Below are positions 22,941 through 34,365 of a DNA stretch of 64,000 bases, piece after piece; position 1 is the first letter of the stretch, and every line of letters starts with the position of its first letter. A model generated the notes under the pieces. The model did not search any database and was not told where the DNA came from. It worked only from the letters and a program-made list of their open reading frames with translations. Source of the DNA: Lota lota (lineage: Eukaryota; Chordata; Actinopteri; Gadiformes; Lotidae); assembly GCA_026745465.1 (NCBI GenBank), contig JACYXH010000134.1, forward strand, positions 62,001-126,000, written 5' to 3'. A program made the translations under genes and the position numbers.

Positions 22941-23870
22941 CATACAACATAAAATAATAATTAACTAAATTAACTAAAATAACAAAGTAACTAAATGATT
23001 GCAGTGAACAGAGGTGTTGCTCCTGTTGCACCACTGATGCAGGTCGTGGCCGGTGGAGCAGGTCACAAAGCTACGCTACCGACGCAACGATTTCGTGCTC
23101 AATGTAGCTCCCCCTGCTACACTGGGCACGCAAGCGTCGCGTAGCCTTGCGTCACGCCGTAAGGAAACGCTCCACACTAATAAAAGAGAGCTGCTACACT
23201 GACCCCGTCTGACGCACAGCAGAATAAGCAGCTGCTTGTGGGAGTTTTCCCAGGTATTGATGGAAGTCCTTAAAAACAGGAAATGAAATTCACCACGAGT
23301 CCGTATGGTCCTCCAGTACTCACTGAATGTCGATTGTCCAATCACATGGCCAAACTCATGGCGCTCATTTTCATAAGGTCACCTGATGTTGACCTTTTGT
23401 CCCTCCACTTTCAACACTCCGTGATCCCCCGCCTGCACGCGAGCATTCCCACAATCCCCTGCTTCACGCGAGCACGCGTCCAGCACGCGTCCAATTCAAA
23501 GGGAACGGGAGGCGAGTGCCACACTCGAGGCCACCTGTTTGGTAGGGCCGGGTTTTGAAGCTGAATTTATACTCCTGTGGACCCCACGATGAGGCCCCTG
23601 GACTCTTACCAGTTATGGTTTTATAGGAAAATAGGAGTATGGTGAGGAGCAGCATCTGACAAACCCTCTTTCAAAAGTTATATGCTTTTGCCTGAAAGTA
23701 TATAAATCTTGGGTATATTATTTGATATTGATCTGTGTACCAAATGAGCCAAATAGCTTCTAGACTACACAGCATATTTTAGTGATGAGGAACCAATTCA
23801 ATTTAATGCCTTGATTAAAATAAATATATAAATGACACGGTAGTCTATAGGTCGTCACACAAGTCGAAAA

Positions 23871-23913
23871 CAGGAAGTTTGATCATAGGAAATGATAATC
23901 TAATTCTGAGTCA
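23871..23913 (+). promoter_or_regulatory. Putative ETS and AP-1 sites upstream of gene E
   Basis: CAGGAAGT (23871-23878) is an ETS-type site, and TGAGTCA (23907-23913) is an AP-1/Maf half-site, 54 bp before the start codon. Both are mirrored upstream of D (TGACTCA at 18765-18771). No TATA box is evident. The role is inferred. Confidence 0.4.
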
Positions 23914-23966
23914 GCCTGAAGAACGCCTCAGTCTGCGAGGAGAGAGCTGCGTGAACGTTATCGGCC

Positions 23967-26900
23967 ATGGCGCATCGCTCAGATGAGATTGAGATGCACG
24001 TCGAGACCAGAAAATATCAGTCATATTCAGGGAACAAAACTGAAGAGATTGTGCCTGATTGTACTGCAAACTCAAGTAGGTACTCTCTCTCTTTGTCAAT
24101 CTGTCTGGTTTTAAATGAACAGTTGTTAATTGAACAATTGAAATATTTTCCTCAATCGTTATTCTACTCTATTCTTTTTTTAAATTAATTGAATATGAAC
24201 TAGTCTGTGTGTGTTTCACTGCAGAAAGACACCTGCACCTGGCTTATCTCAGCATCGGCCTGCTTTGTGTCCTCCAAGCTCTTCTCAACATCACTCTGAG
24301 GGTCAGCTGGAACGAGTCCAGCGCCCCCACAGAGACGTCCTTCCCAAATCAGACACGTAAGTCAGGTTGATGGGTTTTTAATAAATGTCCGAGCAGACAA
24401 TGACGCAAATACAATGAAAAACATTGGAACTTAGACTTTAGTTGTAGTTTCAGAAGGGGTTGATGAACCAATAGGGGATCCCCAATTGACCTATCATTTG
24501 GTCAAAATTGAAAATGTAATTCCATTAATGAAGTCAGTTCAACAGCATTTGTAATTAGCACTCAACTCAAACCACATTGTGTATTGCTGTTGATGTTAAT
24601 CATTGGTCATTACAATAATGTTTTGCGTCTATCTCTTTGGTTTGATTTCAGTGTTTTGCTATTGTTTGTCACTCTGACGACATTGATCAAGATCATTTTC
24701 TGACTTCTTATTTCACAGTGACCGGGCAAATAGAAGAACTGCAGAGTGCTTTAGACAAAATGGTGGAAGAGAGGAATCGCTTGCAGAGCAATTTAGACAA
24801 CAAGGTGGAAGAGAGGAACCACTTGCAGAGGGCTTTAGACTACAATGTGGAAGAGAGGAATCGCTTGCAGAGCGCTTTAGACAACATGGTGGAAGAGAGG
24901 AATCGCTTGCAGACTGCTTCCAACACATCGCTGAAGCAGCAGGATGCCTTACTAAAGACCCTGCATGGTGACGTTATCGCCATCGCTCATTTGTTCATTT
25001 TGTCATCACTTGAGGTTTAGTTTTTATGTTTAGGTTTTTTGTTGCAGGAAACCTCTGCATGTGCTGGCAAAACAACATCTGCAGTTGCTATTACAAGTCC
25101 CATTCCAAGAAGAACTGGCAAGAAAGCAGGAATGACTGCAGGGAGAGAGGATCTGATCTCATTGTCGTAAACAGCAAGGAGGAGCAGGTAGTGTGCTAGT
25201 GTGCTTTTAACATACACACTTTCATACCAAGTACCAAGATCAGCCCAGCACGATTTCTACCATTGGTTGAGAAATGGACCAAAGATGGTTGACATTGGAT
25301 GGCTGCAATCTTACAACTTGAGTTTGAAGTTTCATTTCTGTTTAACAGTGGACGTAAAAATAGCTCGATATCTTTAAATATTGAAAAAAACAGCAATGGC
25401 CAGGGGTACAGTGGACCATCAATATTTTATTTACAGAAACTGTTATACTTGTTATGCTACCATTATGTCTGTCCATGATGGCACCCATTGCACTCCTAAC
25501 CGTCCCTCGAAGGAGGGAAGAACTCCCTCAATTATCAAGGAAGAAACCATCAGTAGGAACGCAAAACCTCTGTTCCTTCTCAAGGTTTCTTCCTTGATTA
25601 TTATGGGAGTTTTGGGATAGGGTCTTAGGATAGGGGGGTGGTATAATATTGGCCTGTGAAACACTTTGAGACTCACTGCCATTAAGGAGTATCCAAATAA
25701 AATGGACTTGTACTAATGAGAACAGAATGCAGAGCCATCATTTCCAATAAGTAAATAACGTAGAGTCGTATTTTAAACTATATATTAGAATACATGCATC
25801 AGGATTTAAAGGACTCTTAAGCCCCTTTCACACATACAGTCTATCCCAGAAATGTTCCGGAACATTTCTTGCATGGAGTCATGTGAGAATGCTAATAGTT
25901 TGATATTCCAGGAAATTTGCACAGCCATGTTCCCTGCTCAAGAGCTAGTAACGTTTCTGGATCACTGCCTGTACGGCTGTGTTGAGAATTAAAGCAGTAA
26001 CTTCTCTGGCAGAGGCACGTCAATGGTTTGGTCCATTTGATGTAAGACTAGCACGTGGAGAGAGCAAACCAATCACAAGACTCCGCTGATGACATATTTG
26101 AATCCACAACTGTTTATCTTAACGTCCAAATGCTTTAAGGCAGATTTTGATAACTATCAATAATGACATTTTTAGTTTGCAAACAAGGTCCTTTTTTCAA
26201 GAATGGCTGGAAACTAGATAGATTCCAAAATAAGTCTGGTCCTCTCAGTCCTCCATTTCTTTGGTTGTTGGCATCCATAAATGTTGCATTATCGCCATCT
26301 GTTGGTCTATTCCGGCATTGCTGTGTCATTTGTGAATGGGCGCAAGACAGTAATGTTGAAGAATGTAGCAGCATGTCTGAATAGTGAAAATCACTAGCAG
26401 TGCCAGAAAGGGTTATCCCAGTAATTTATAAGTCACAAGGAGTTACTAGAGGTCTAAGATGTATGGGATGAAAAAACGATGATCCACTTTTATCTACCTA
26501 AAATCTCCATTCTTTGTTTCCATTGCAGTGATTTCTTGACATATCTTGTGTATATTCATATCTCTTTAATTGCTGTTCCAGGATTTTTTCCCTTGTGACG
26601 TTTGGCTGGGTTTAACCGATGCAGAAGTAGAAGGGACCTGGAAGTGGGTGGATGGAACTCCCCTGACTACAGCGTAAGACTTTGGCCTGTTTGAACACAC
26701 CAAATGACTTGGTGTAGTCCATTTCAAGGACTGCAATGCTGTGATTTTGACAACTGGTATGAATATTCTTAATATTCATCATCAGCAAACCATTATCGAG
26801 TCAAGTACAAACTTAAGTCAATGTGAAAATATGAAATAAGTGAAGGATAACTTTATAATTATCTGAGAATGGGTTCAAAATCATGGGAGTAAGGCGGCCC

Positions 26901-27267
26901 TATTAATCTATTCCTGAGTAGAACATCCACTCAGGACCAGCCCACATGCTTTTTGGTGGTCCTGACTGGTTTAGATGCAGTATTAACATTTAACATACAA
27001 CACTGCTCGAAAAACCCATATTCATTATGTATTCCATTCAATCATGTTTAAATAAAAAAAGAAAACTAAAACCATTCAATACAACTTTTTTTCAGGTACT
27101 GGGGGCTACCTGAACCAAATAATAAAGGGACAGCTCCAAATAAAGAGGAAGATTGTGTTGTGCTTTACGAAATGGGTGAATGGAACGACGTATCGTGTCT
27201 TAATGTTAATTTGTGGATCTGTGAGAAAAATATTGATGTGTCAGCATTGTCTGATGTTCATGACTAA
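23967..27267 (+). CDS. C-type lectin receptor, gene E (six exons, 297 aa, EPN type, distinct N-terminus)
   Basis: Exons: 23967-24075, 24225-24356, 24719-24967, 25048-25187, 26582-26673, 27096-27267; phases 1,1,1,0,2 agree throughout. Exon 1 (MAHRSDEIEMHVETRKYQSY) and exon 2 (membrane segment LAYLSIGLLCVLQALLNITL, then NESS and NQT sequons) are unrelated to those of B, F and G. Exons 3-6 are clearly paralogous to theirs. The neck has four 14-residue VEERNRLQ units. The lectin domain shows [37 protein letters not shown] and WICEK and ends LSDVHD, so the mannose-type calcium site is complete. Exon 3 starts 9 bp later than in B. AATAAA follows the stop. ATG 23967 is in good context (GCCATGG). No defect seen; the best candidate for an active gene together with G. 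Confidence 0.85.
25447..25720. repeat. Hairpin-bearing interspersed repeat, intron 4 of gene E
   Basis: Same-orientation paralogue of 6336-6600, with the stem around ATCAAGGAAGAAACC and the same tail. Confidence 0.5.
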
Positions 27268-28977
27268 TAAATGTTTATTCTAAGGTGTTTTGGTGTAGGC
27301 CTAACTCAATGTTTAATGTCAAAGCACACATTGGGCCTCATGCAGGAACATTTGCGTATTGTCTTCTTAAAGGGGCCATATTTAGCTTTTGGGTTTTTTC
27401 ACTTTCCTTCAGTGTGTTGTAGCCTTTATTTGTCCATGTAAAAGGTCTGTTAAGTTACAAAGCTCAAAGTCCACGCCAAAGGGAGATACTCTCTCCCACA
27501 GAAAAGCCCTCTCCTGAAACGCCTGAAACGGCTCGTTTGCAGTCAGCCTTTACTTCTGAGACTCGGTGACCTCACCAACAAACACATTTGCATAAGCCCC
27601 GCACTTCACCTCGCTTCAATGAGCTTCAATGCTTCAATGCTTCAATGCTTCAATGCTTCAATGCTTCAATGCTTCAATGAGCGAGCCTTCCCACAATTCC
27701 TTGCCCCACGCGACAACGCGTCCAATACAAAGTGAATGGGAGGCCAAACGCGAGACCACACGCTTGGTGGGCCGACCTGTGAGATGTTGGGGACCACTGA
27801 GGATGAATTTATACTTCTGCGGGCCCCACGATGACCCCACCGAGAGAGTATATCACTGTGGTTTTCATGAATGTGTTGTAAAATTTAGATATTTCTGTTC
27901 ATTGTTAATAAACACAAATACATTTTTTTTAACATATTGTTTTGAATATATTATTGAATTCTGTTAATGATAATTATATTTGAGTGTTTTTAAAAATAAA
28001 CTAATCTTTGACTGAAACACCATGTTTGCCTCATCTTGAATATATTTTATATTCACTCATTAGGCCTGTTTAGGACAAGTAATATTTGCAAAAATATTTG
28101 CACCCCGGCCACCACCCCCACTCTTATCTCTCTCCTCCTGCCCCTACCCTCCCCCGCCGGGGCCCTTCTCTCTACATAACTATCCTCTCTACCCTCCTCC
28201 TCCTCACCACTCCTCCTCCTCACCACTCCTCCTCCTCGTACGGCCCTCTCCAGCTCCCCCTCCCCCACCTTGGCCCCCTGGTCTCCACCCGTGTCTCCAC
28301 TTCCCTCCCCCTCCGCCTCCCCCACCCCCCCACTGATTGAACAAGAACAAGATGAACTCTTCCAGGTCACATGGACACTGTGGGAAAATATCTGGCTGAT
28401 TATTATTTTTATTTTATTTATTTTTTACGCTGGTAAAATCCGACCTGTCTGCTCATTAAAATATGGGCAAAATGCCAAACAATCCGGCAGGGAGAAGGCA
28501 AAGGAGTAGTCGGGATGAACAGACAGGAATAAAAAAACAAAACAGGAATCGTAAAAATCGCTAAGAGTAAAGCTGGAACGTTTGACACAGAGGAAGGGAA
28601 ACACACAGACTGAATACACTAGGAGGGGACTGTTAATGGGGGACAGGTGAAAACAATCAAGGTGAGTGGGAACAATCAGAACCAGGAAACACAAGAAAAT
28701 TTTCAATGAAGGGGGCGGGATGTGACAAGTTAGTTATTTTTCTATTTGTGCTATAAATTATGGTCTTGTGCAAAAGATTCAAGGACCTTTCCTTTTTAAA
28801 CACTAACAGCCTAACCCACGAGGACCTATCACTAATTAATATTGGCTTTTATAAAAATTAAGATAAAAACAAATATTTAGTATGTCGAGGACCAGGACCA
28901 GTTAAAATGACTGGTCCATTTCTGCCATTTCTGTTCATCTTTTATTATTAGCATATAACCAGTGGTGTAGCAGTGCC
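27268..28977. other. 3' flank of gene E, chimeric
   Basis: Flank matching that of B up to about 28085, including an 8-bp minisatellite. Then comes an inserted patch: lectin-gene upstream sequence in reverse with a C-rich tract (28086-28475), and an LTR-like remnant ending GGGATGTGACA (about 28476-28735). After that the flank resumes and leads to the gypsy insertion. No gene seen. Confidence 0.6.
27613..27678. repeat. 8-bp minisatellite (GCTTCAAT)n
   Basis: About eight tandem GCTTCAAT units, two of them interrupted by GA. The flanks of B and G at the corresponding place have a single CGCTTCAAT or a relative, so it expanded here. Confidence 0.9.
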
Positions 28978-28982
28978 TGGAG

Positions 28983-29511
28983 TGTAACATGACCCTCTGC
29001 CACCACCTAGTGGCGCCGGCTGTCACTTCCCCACGTGCATCTGTTTACCTCCACGTCATCCAATTTCCCACGTGCAATCCAATCTACACTCCGGTCTCCA
29101 ATCCTGTAATCAGCGTACCCTATTTCATCCCTTCTCTCCAAGCAGCCGGCGCCAGTTCGTTGTTACACTTTTCTAAAGTTAGTACCTCGTCCCAGCGTTC
29201 TAGTTCCAGTTCTTGTTACCCAGTCCTTGCCTATCTAACCCGCCTGTCCTTTTCCTCTAGTCCTCCCGGTTCCCTTCCGACTCCAGCCTTCCCTCGTCTG
29301 ACTGCCTTCCCTGCTGCACGACCATTCGCCTGCCTGACCACCCGCCTGCCTACGTCCCTCGACCTGCTGCCATCTGCCTGCTAACGAACCCCTGCTTTCC
29401 TGACTATCCGCCTGCCTAGCCCTTGTCTGTACTGAGAATAAATTCCTTTCGACCCCATTTCCATCTCTGTCGTGGTGTCTAGCGTTTGGGTCCTAACTTC
29501 GCACCTTAACA
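28983..29511 (+). repeat. 5' LTR of the sushi-like element
   Basis: 529 bp. GCCAGTTCGT at 29151-29160 is complementary to the primer site. The transcript would have to start close to it if self-priming is used. Confidence 0.92.
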
Positions 29512-29513
29512 GT

Positions 29514-29523
29514 ACGAACTGGC
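29514..29523 (+). promoter_or_regulatory. Putative self-priming primer-binding site
   Basis: ACGAACTGGC, two bases after the 5' LTR, is the exact complement of GCCAGTTCGT in the LTR (29151-29160 and 34000-34009). I see no obvious tRNA-type site starting TGG directly at the LTR edge. Confidence 0.6.
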
Positions 29524-29528
29524 CAAAC

Positions 29529-30500
29529 ATGGACCCAGCAGACACCAGTACCTTGAACCAGGCCGTCAGCAGTCATGGAGCGTTGCTTGGACGTCACGAC
29601 CAGGATCTGGCGGAGATTAAGGCCGTCGTCCAGCAAATTGCTACTGCTGTCCAGGCAATCCAGGTTTCAGCACCAACTCCCGCTCAACCGCCTCTACCCT
29701 CCGCCCCTCCCCAGCCAGCCGCCTCACGTGAGCCATACATCCCGACTCCCGAACGTTATGGAGGTGATCTGGGTACCTGCAGGGATTTCCTGTTACAATG
29801 TGGTCTTGTGTTCCGGCTCCAGCCCCTAACCTACCCCACCGATAGCTCCCGAATCGCTTTCCTCGTCGGAGCCTTACGTGGCAGAGCCTTTTCTTGGGCG
29901 ACCTCCGTAATGGAGAGGGAGGCTGAATGTTGTTCCTCTTACTCGGGGTTCGTCACGGAGATGCGGAGAGTTTTCGAACACCCTGTCCGGGGTAGAGAGG
30001 CTTCCATGCGCCTTCTCTCCCTCCGCCAGGGCTCCCGAAGTGTCGCGGATTTTGCGGTGGATTTTCAAACGATCGCTGCGGAGAGCGGCTGGAATGACGT
30101 GGCGTTAATGGGTGTTTTCTTAAATGCACTTTCTGAACCCCTCAAGGATGAGTTGGTTATTCGGGAGGAGTCACCCAATTTGGACCATTTAGTTTCCATC
30201 GCAATAAGGCTGGACAACCGTCTGCGCGAACGGCGTCGCGAGCGCACACACCGTTCGTATCCTGCCTCTATTTCTTTCCCTCTGGCTGCCCCGCTACCAC
30301 CTTCGCCTTGGTCTTATTCTCCCCGCCTTGAGCCAACTTCCCCACCTGAGCCGGAGCCCATGCAATTAGGTCGAGCCCGCCTATCCCCGACCGAGAGGCA
30401 ACACCGGCTGGCAACTGGTGCTTGCCTTTATTGTGGTCTCCCAGGACACGCCGTTGCTTCCTGTCCCACCTGTCCGGGAAAAGGGTCGGCTCGCTGGTAA
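29529..30500 (+). CDS. Gag of the sushi-like element
   Basis: 323 codons from ATG 29529 ([17 protein letters not shown]), the first ATG after the primer site. A coiled-coil-prone N-terminus and proline-rich stretch precede the retrotransposon gag core ([22 protein letters not shown]-like region). A CCHC zinc knuckle, [14 protein letters not shown], lies at about residues 299-312. It ends TAA 30498-30500, just after a slippery heptamer. Gag assembles the cytoplasmic particle in which reverse transcription occurs. Confidence 0.88.
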   Translation: MDPADTSTLNQAVSSHGALLGRHDQDLAEIKAVVQQIATAVQAIQVSAPTPAQPPLPSAPPQPAASREPYIPTPERYGGDLGTCRDFLLQCGLVFRLQPLTYPTDSSRIAFLVGALRGRAFSWATSVMEREAECCSSYSGFVTEMRRVFEHPVRGREASMRLLSLRQGSRSVADFAVDFQTIAAESGWNDVALMGVFLNALSEPLKDELVIREESPNLDHLVSIAIRLDNRLRERRRERTHRSYPASISFPLAAPLPPSPWSYSPRLEPTSPPEPEPMQLGRARLSPTERQHRLATGACLYCGLPGHAVASCPTCPGKGSARW

Positions 30501-33500
30501 CTCGAGGGATTCTGGCGAGTCGAACTCTTGATCCCTCGGTTTCCCGGCCCGTTCTGGACTCCGTCTTGCTTTGGCTGGATCAATCCTTTCCGCTGTCGGT
30601 CTTCGTGGATTCGGGAGCGGACGAATCTTTCATTGATCGGCAGCTGGTCAGGCAACTTGGGATTAAGACCACCCCCTTGGATTCCCCGATTTTAGCCCAG
30701 TCTCTCAACGGGAAGAGGCTCGCTCGGGTCGATCGCCGGACTGTACCATTGTCGCTGATCGTTTCCGGGAACCACCGTGAGTCTCTCTCTCTACACGTGT
30801 TGGACTGTCCTCTTACCCCAGTAGTCTTGGGATTCCCCTGGCTGCAGCGTCACAACCCCCAGATGGACTGGAAAGAGAATCGGATATCCTCCTGGAGCCC
30901 CTTCTGTCTCGCCCACTGTCATCGTTCCGCTCAACCTTCCCTCACATCTGAGTTTTCACCACCCTCTCCTCCTGACCTTTCCTCCATTCCTTCGATCTAC
31001 CATGACCTGGGAGAGGTTTTTAGCAAGGATCGCGCTCTCTCATTACCTCTCCACCGTCCTTACGACTGCGCCATCGATCTACTCCCTGGAGCCCCCTTGC
31101 CCAGCAGTCAGCTGTTTAATCTCTCTCGTCCCGAGCGGTTGTCCATGGAGAAGTACATCCAGGAGTCCCTCGCCGCTGGGATAATCCGTCCCTCTTCTTC
31201 CCCGGTGGGAGCTGGTTTTTTTTTTGTCAGCAAGAAGGACGGCTCCCTTCGTCCTTGCATCGACTATCGTGGATTAAACAGCATCACGGTAAAAAATAAA
31301 TATCCGCTTCCTCTCATTAGTTCCGCCTTTGTTCCCCTCCACGGAGCCGTTATATTTTCAAAATTGGACCTGCGCAACGCGTACCATCTGGTCCGGATCC
31401 GGGAGGGGGATGAGTGGAAGACGGCCTTCAACACTCCCTTGGGCCACTTTGAATATTTAGTTATGCCTTTCGGGCTCACCAACGCTCCTGCGGTCTTCCA
31501 AACATTAGTTAATGATGTCCTCCGCGACATGCTTAATCACTCAGTATTCGTTTACTTGGATGACATCTTGATTTTCTCCGGGTCCCTGGAGGAGCACAGG
31601 GTACATGTACGGCAGGTTCTCCAGCGCCTTCTGGAGAACAGGCTCTTCGTCAAAGCAGAGAAGTGCGACTTTCATGTACCGTCCGTCTCCTTCCTGGGTT
31701 ACATCATCGGCCAGGGGGAGGTGAAGATGGATCCATGCAAGGTCTCGGCGGTGGCTGAGTGGGTTTCGCCTTCTTCCAGGAAGCAGCTTCAACAGTTTCT
31801 AGGGTTTGCCAATTTTTACCGTCGCTTCATCAGAGACTATGGTCAGATCGCTGCCCCTCTCAATGCCTTAACCTCTTCCAAGAGGCTTTTTGAGTGGACG
31901 CCGGAGGCGGAGTCCTCCTTTCGAAAGCTGAAGGAGCGATTCGTGTCCGCACCCATCCTCGTTCAGCCCGACCCGACTCTGCAGTTCATTGTGGAGGTCG
32001 ACGCTTCCGACACTGGGGTGGGGGCGGTACTGTCTCAGCGTTCCGCCACGGACCACAAGCTTCATCCTTGCGCCTTCTTCTCGCGCCGGCTGACCCCGCC
32101 TGAGCGTAATTATGACGTCGGCAACCGCGAGCTCTTGGCGGTGAAACTAGCTCTGGAGGAATGGCGCCACTGGCTGGAGGGAGCGGACCAGTCATTCATT
32201 GTATGGACGGACCACCGGAACCTGGAATATATTCAGTCGGCTAAGAGACTCAACTCCAGGCAGGCCAGGTGGGCGCTTTTTTTCGGTCGTTTCAGGTTCA
32301 CCCTAACCTACCGACCTGATTCCCGCAACGTCAAGCCGGACGCTCTATCCCATCTACACTCTCCCGAGGACACCGAGGACACGGAACCGGAACCCATCCT
32401 GCCGTCCGTCTGCCTTGTCGCTACGCTCACTCTGGAGGTTGAATCCGCCGTTCTCCAGGCCCAGCGACAACACCCTGACCCCGGCTCTGGTCCGGCCAAT
32501 CGGCTGTTTGTTCCGGAAGTGGTGAGGTCCAAGGTGCTCACCTGGGCTCATTCCTCAAGACTCACCTGTCACCCAGGCATAACGCGAACCCTGGATTTCG
32601 TCCGTCGGCGTTTCTGGTGGCCCTCCATGGACGCTGACGTCCGTGCGTTCATCGCAGCGTGTGCCGTTTGTGCCCGTAACAAGACCTCAACCCAACCACG
32701 TTCCGGCTTACTCCGACCCCTGCCTATCCCCAGTCGTCCATGGTCCCACATTGCCTTGGACTTTGTCACCGGCCTTCCCCCTTCTGAGGGTAACGCCACC
32801 GTCCTCACGGTCGTTGATCGTTTCTCCAAGGCTGCGCACTTCATTGCGCTCCCTAAGCTCCCCTCCGCCAGAGAGACTGCGGACCTTTTGGTCTCACATG
32901 TTTTCCGTCTCCATGGCACTCCGCTGGACATTGTGTCAGACCGGGGTCCGCAGTTTATCTCCCAGGTCTGGCGTGCGTTCTGTGCGGCTCTGGGAACCAC
33001 GGTCAGTCTTTCCTCCGGCTATCACCCACAGACCAACGGGCAGTCCGAAAGGTCGAACCAGGAGATGGAAGCCGCACTCCGTTGCGTGACCAGCACCAAC
33101 TCATCGTCCTGGAGTACTCAACTTCCTTGGGTTGAGTATGCCCACAACACCCTCGTCAATGCATCTACTGGTCTGTCCCCGTTCATGTGTTCTCTCGGCT
33201 ATCAACCGCCTCTGTTCCCTGCTTTGGAGGCTGAGATCGCTGTTCCCTCCGTTCAGGCTCACCTACGTCGCTGCCAGCGCACCTGGAAACGTGCTCGTTC
33301 CGCACTTCTCCGTGCATCCTCCCGCTCTCAACACCAGGCGAACAAGCATCGACAACCGGCCCCGCAGTACTTCCCCGGTGAGAAGGTCTGGCTCCGGTCC
33401 AAGGACCTTCCTTTAAAGGGGTCTTCTCAGAAACTCTCCCCCCGGTTTGTCGGACCGTTTGAGGTTGAGTCTCTGATCAACCCTTGTGCCGTCCGCCTCA

Positions 33501-33841
33501 AACTCCCCTCGTCTCTCCGCATACACCCCACCTTCCACGTCTCCCAGCTGAAGCCCGTCTCCTCTAGTCCACTGTCTCCTCCGTCCCCGGCGCCACCTCC
33601 CCCCCGGCTGATCGACAACCATCCGGCGTACACGGTCAGACGCCTCCTCGACGTGCGTCGTCGCGGCCGAGGTTTCCAGTACCTGGTGGACTGGGAAGGC
33701 TATGGACCGGAGGAGCGGTCATGGGTTCCGCGGAAACATATCCTGGACGCTTCCCTTATCCAGGACTTTCATCGGCAGCACCCCTCTCACCCCGTTCGTC
33801 CGCCTGGAGGCGCTCGTAGAGGGGGGGGTACTGTAACATGA
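30422..33841 (+). CDS. Pol of the sushi-like element (PR-RT-RH-IN-chromodomain)
   Basis: Open frame of about 1139 codons in the -1 frame relative to gag, overlapping it by at least 79 bp and ending inside the 3' LTR. Order: aspartic protease ([10 protein letters not shown] about 63), reverse transcriptase ([26 protein letters not shown] about 378), RNase H ([12 protein letters not shown] about 527, TDHRNLEY), integrase (zinc-binding H/C region near CAVCARNK, then D, SDRGPQF and an E), and a C-terminal chromodomain ([17 protein letters not shown]). There is no ATG at the start; expression as a gag-pol fusion by frameshifting is inferred. No internal stops. Confidence 0.9.
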   Translation: MPLLWSPRTRRCFLSHLSGKRVGSLVTRGILASRTLDPSVSRPVLDSVLLWLDQSFPLSVFVDSGADESFIDRQLVRQLGIKTTPLDSPILAQSLNGKRLARVDRRTVPLSLIVSGNHRESLSLHVLDCPLTPVVLGFPWLQRHNPQMDWKENRISSWSPFCLAHCHRSAQPSLTSEFSPPSPPDLSSIPSIYHDLGEVFSKDRALSLPLHRPYDCAIDLLPGAPLPSSQLFNLSRPERLSMEKYIQESLAAGIIRPSSSPVGAGFFFVSKKDGSLRPCIDYRGLNSITVKNKYPLPLISSAFVPLHGAVIFSKLDLRNAYHLVRIREGDEWKTAFNTPLGHFEYLVMPFGLTNAPAVFQTLVNDVLRDMLNHSVFVYLDDILIFSGSLEEHRVHVRQVLQRLLENRLFVKAEKCDFHVPSVSFLGYIIGQGEVKMDPCKVSAVAEWVSPSSRKQLQQFLGFANFYRRFIRDYGQIAAPLNALTSSKRLFEWTPEAESSFRKLKERFVSAPILVQPDPTLQFIVEVDASDTGVGAVLSQRSATDHKLHPCAFFSRRLTPPERNYDVGNRELLAVKLALEEWRHWLEGADQSFIVWTDHRNLEYIQSAKRLNSRQARWALFFGRFRFTLTYRPDSRNVKPDALSHLHSPEDTEDTEPEPILPSVCLVATLTLEVESAVLQAQRQHPDPGSGPANRLFVPEVVRSKVLTWAHSSRLTCHPGITRTLDFVRRRFWWPSMDADVRAFIAACAVCARNKTSTQPRSGLLRPLPIPSRPWSHIALDFVTGLPPSEGNATVLTVVDRFSKAAHFIALPKLPSARETADLLVSHVFRLHGTPLDIVSDRGPQFISQVWRAFCAALGTTVSLSSGYHPQTNGQSERSNQEMEAALRCVTSTNSSSWSTQLPWVEYAHNTLVNASTGLSPFMCSLGYQPPLFPALEAEIAVPSVQAHLRRCQRTWKRARSALLRASSRSQHQANKHRQPAPQYFPGEKVWLRSKDLPLKGSSQKLSPRFVGPFEVESLINPCAVRLKLPSSLRIHPTFHVSQLKPVSSSPLSPPSPAPPPPRLIDNHPAYTVRRLLDVRRRGRGFQYLVDWEGYGPEERSWVPRKHILDASLIQDFHRQHPSHPVRPPGGARRGGGTVT
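30476..30538 (+). promoter_or_regulatory. Putative -1 ribosomal frameshift signal
   Basis: G GGA AAA at 30476-30482 fits X XXY YYZ in the gag frame, and a one-base slip enters the pol frame. An 8-bp perfect stem, CGAGGGAT (30503-30510) with ATCCCTCG (30531-30538), lies 20 bases downstream, farther than usual. Confidence 0.5.
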
Positions 33842-34360
33842 CCCTCTGCCACCACCTAGTGGCGCCGGCTGTCACTTCCCCACGTGCATCTGTTTACCTC
33901 CACGTCATCCAATTTCCCACGTGCAATCCAATCTACACTCCGGTCTCCAATCCTGTAATCAGCGTACCCTATTTCATCCCTTCTCTCCAAGCAGCCGGCG
34001 CCAGTTCGTTGTTACACTTTTCTAAAGTTAGTACCTCGTCCCAGCGTTCTAGTTCCAGTTCTTGTTACCCAGTCCTTGCCTATCTAACCCGCCTGTCCTT
34101 TTCCTCTAGTCCTCCCGGTTCCCTTCCGACTCCAGCCTTCCCTCGTCTGACTGCCTTCCCTGCTGCATGACCATTCGCCTGCCTGACCACCCGCCTGCCT
34201 ACGTCCCTCGACCTGCTGCCATCTGCCTGCTAACGAACCCCTGCTTTCCTGACTATCCGCCTGCCTAGCCCTTGTCTGTACTGAGAATAAATTCCTTTCG
34301 ACCCCATTTCCATCTCTGTCGTGGTGTCTAGCGTTTGGGTCCTAACTTCGCACCTTAACA
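33832..34360 (+). repeat. 3' LTR of the sushi-like element
   Basis: 529 bp, identical to the 5' LTR except T34168. The pol stop codon lies within its first ten bases. Confidence 0.92.
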
Positions 34361-34365
34361 TGGAG

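Larger units (their letters stand above)
21805..25010 (+). repeat. Right arm of the large inverted repeat
   Basis: Reverse complement of the left arm. Contains P2 and exons 1-3 of gene E. The outer end lies just after the E neck exon, where the left arm switches to the C upstream region. Confidence 0.8.
28978..34365 (+). mobile_element. Complete sushi-like (chromodomain) Ty3/gypsy element
   Basis: Flanked by TGGAG duplications (28978-28982, 34361-34365); the element is 28983-34360. LTRs of 529 bp (28983-29511, 33832-34360) begin TGTAACATG and end CCTTAACA, and I find only one difference between them (C29319 versus T34168). Gag and pol frames are open throughout. A polypurine tract, AGAGGGGGGGG, precedes the 3' LTR. 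The empty site survives as a paralogue at about 9795-9850, with one CTCCA (9809-9813). All this indicates a recent, possibly still competent insertion. Confidence 0.93.

Noticed and set aside
28989-29384. 131-codon frame in the 5' LTR, and its 110-codon twin in the 3' LTR
   Set aside because: Both are LTR sequence; the difference in length is caused by the single base change at 29319/34168.
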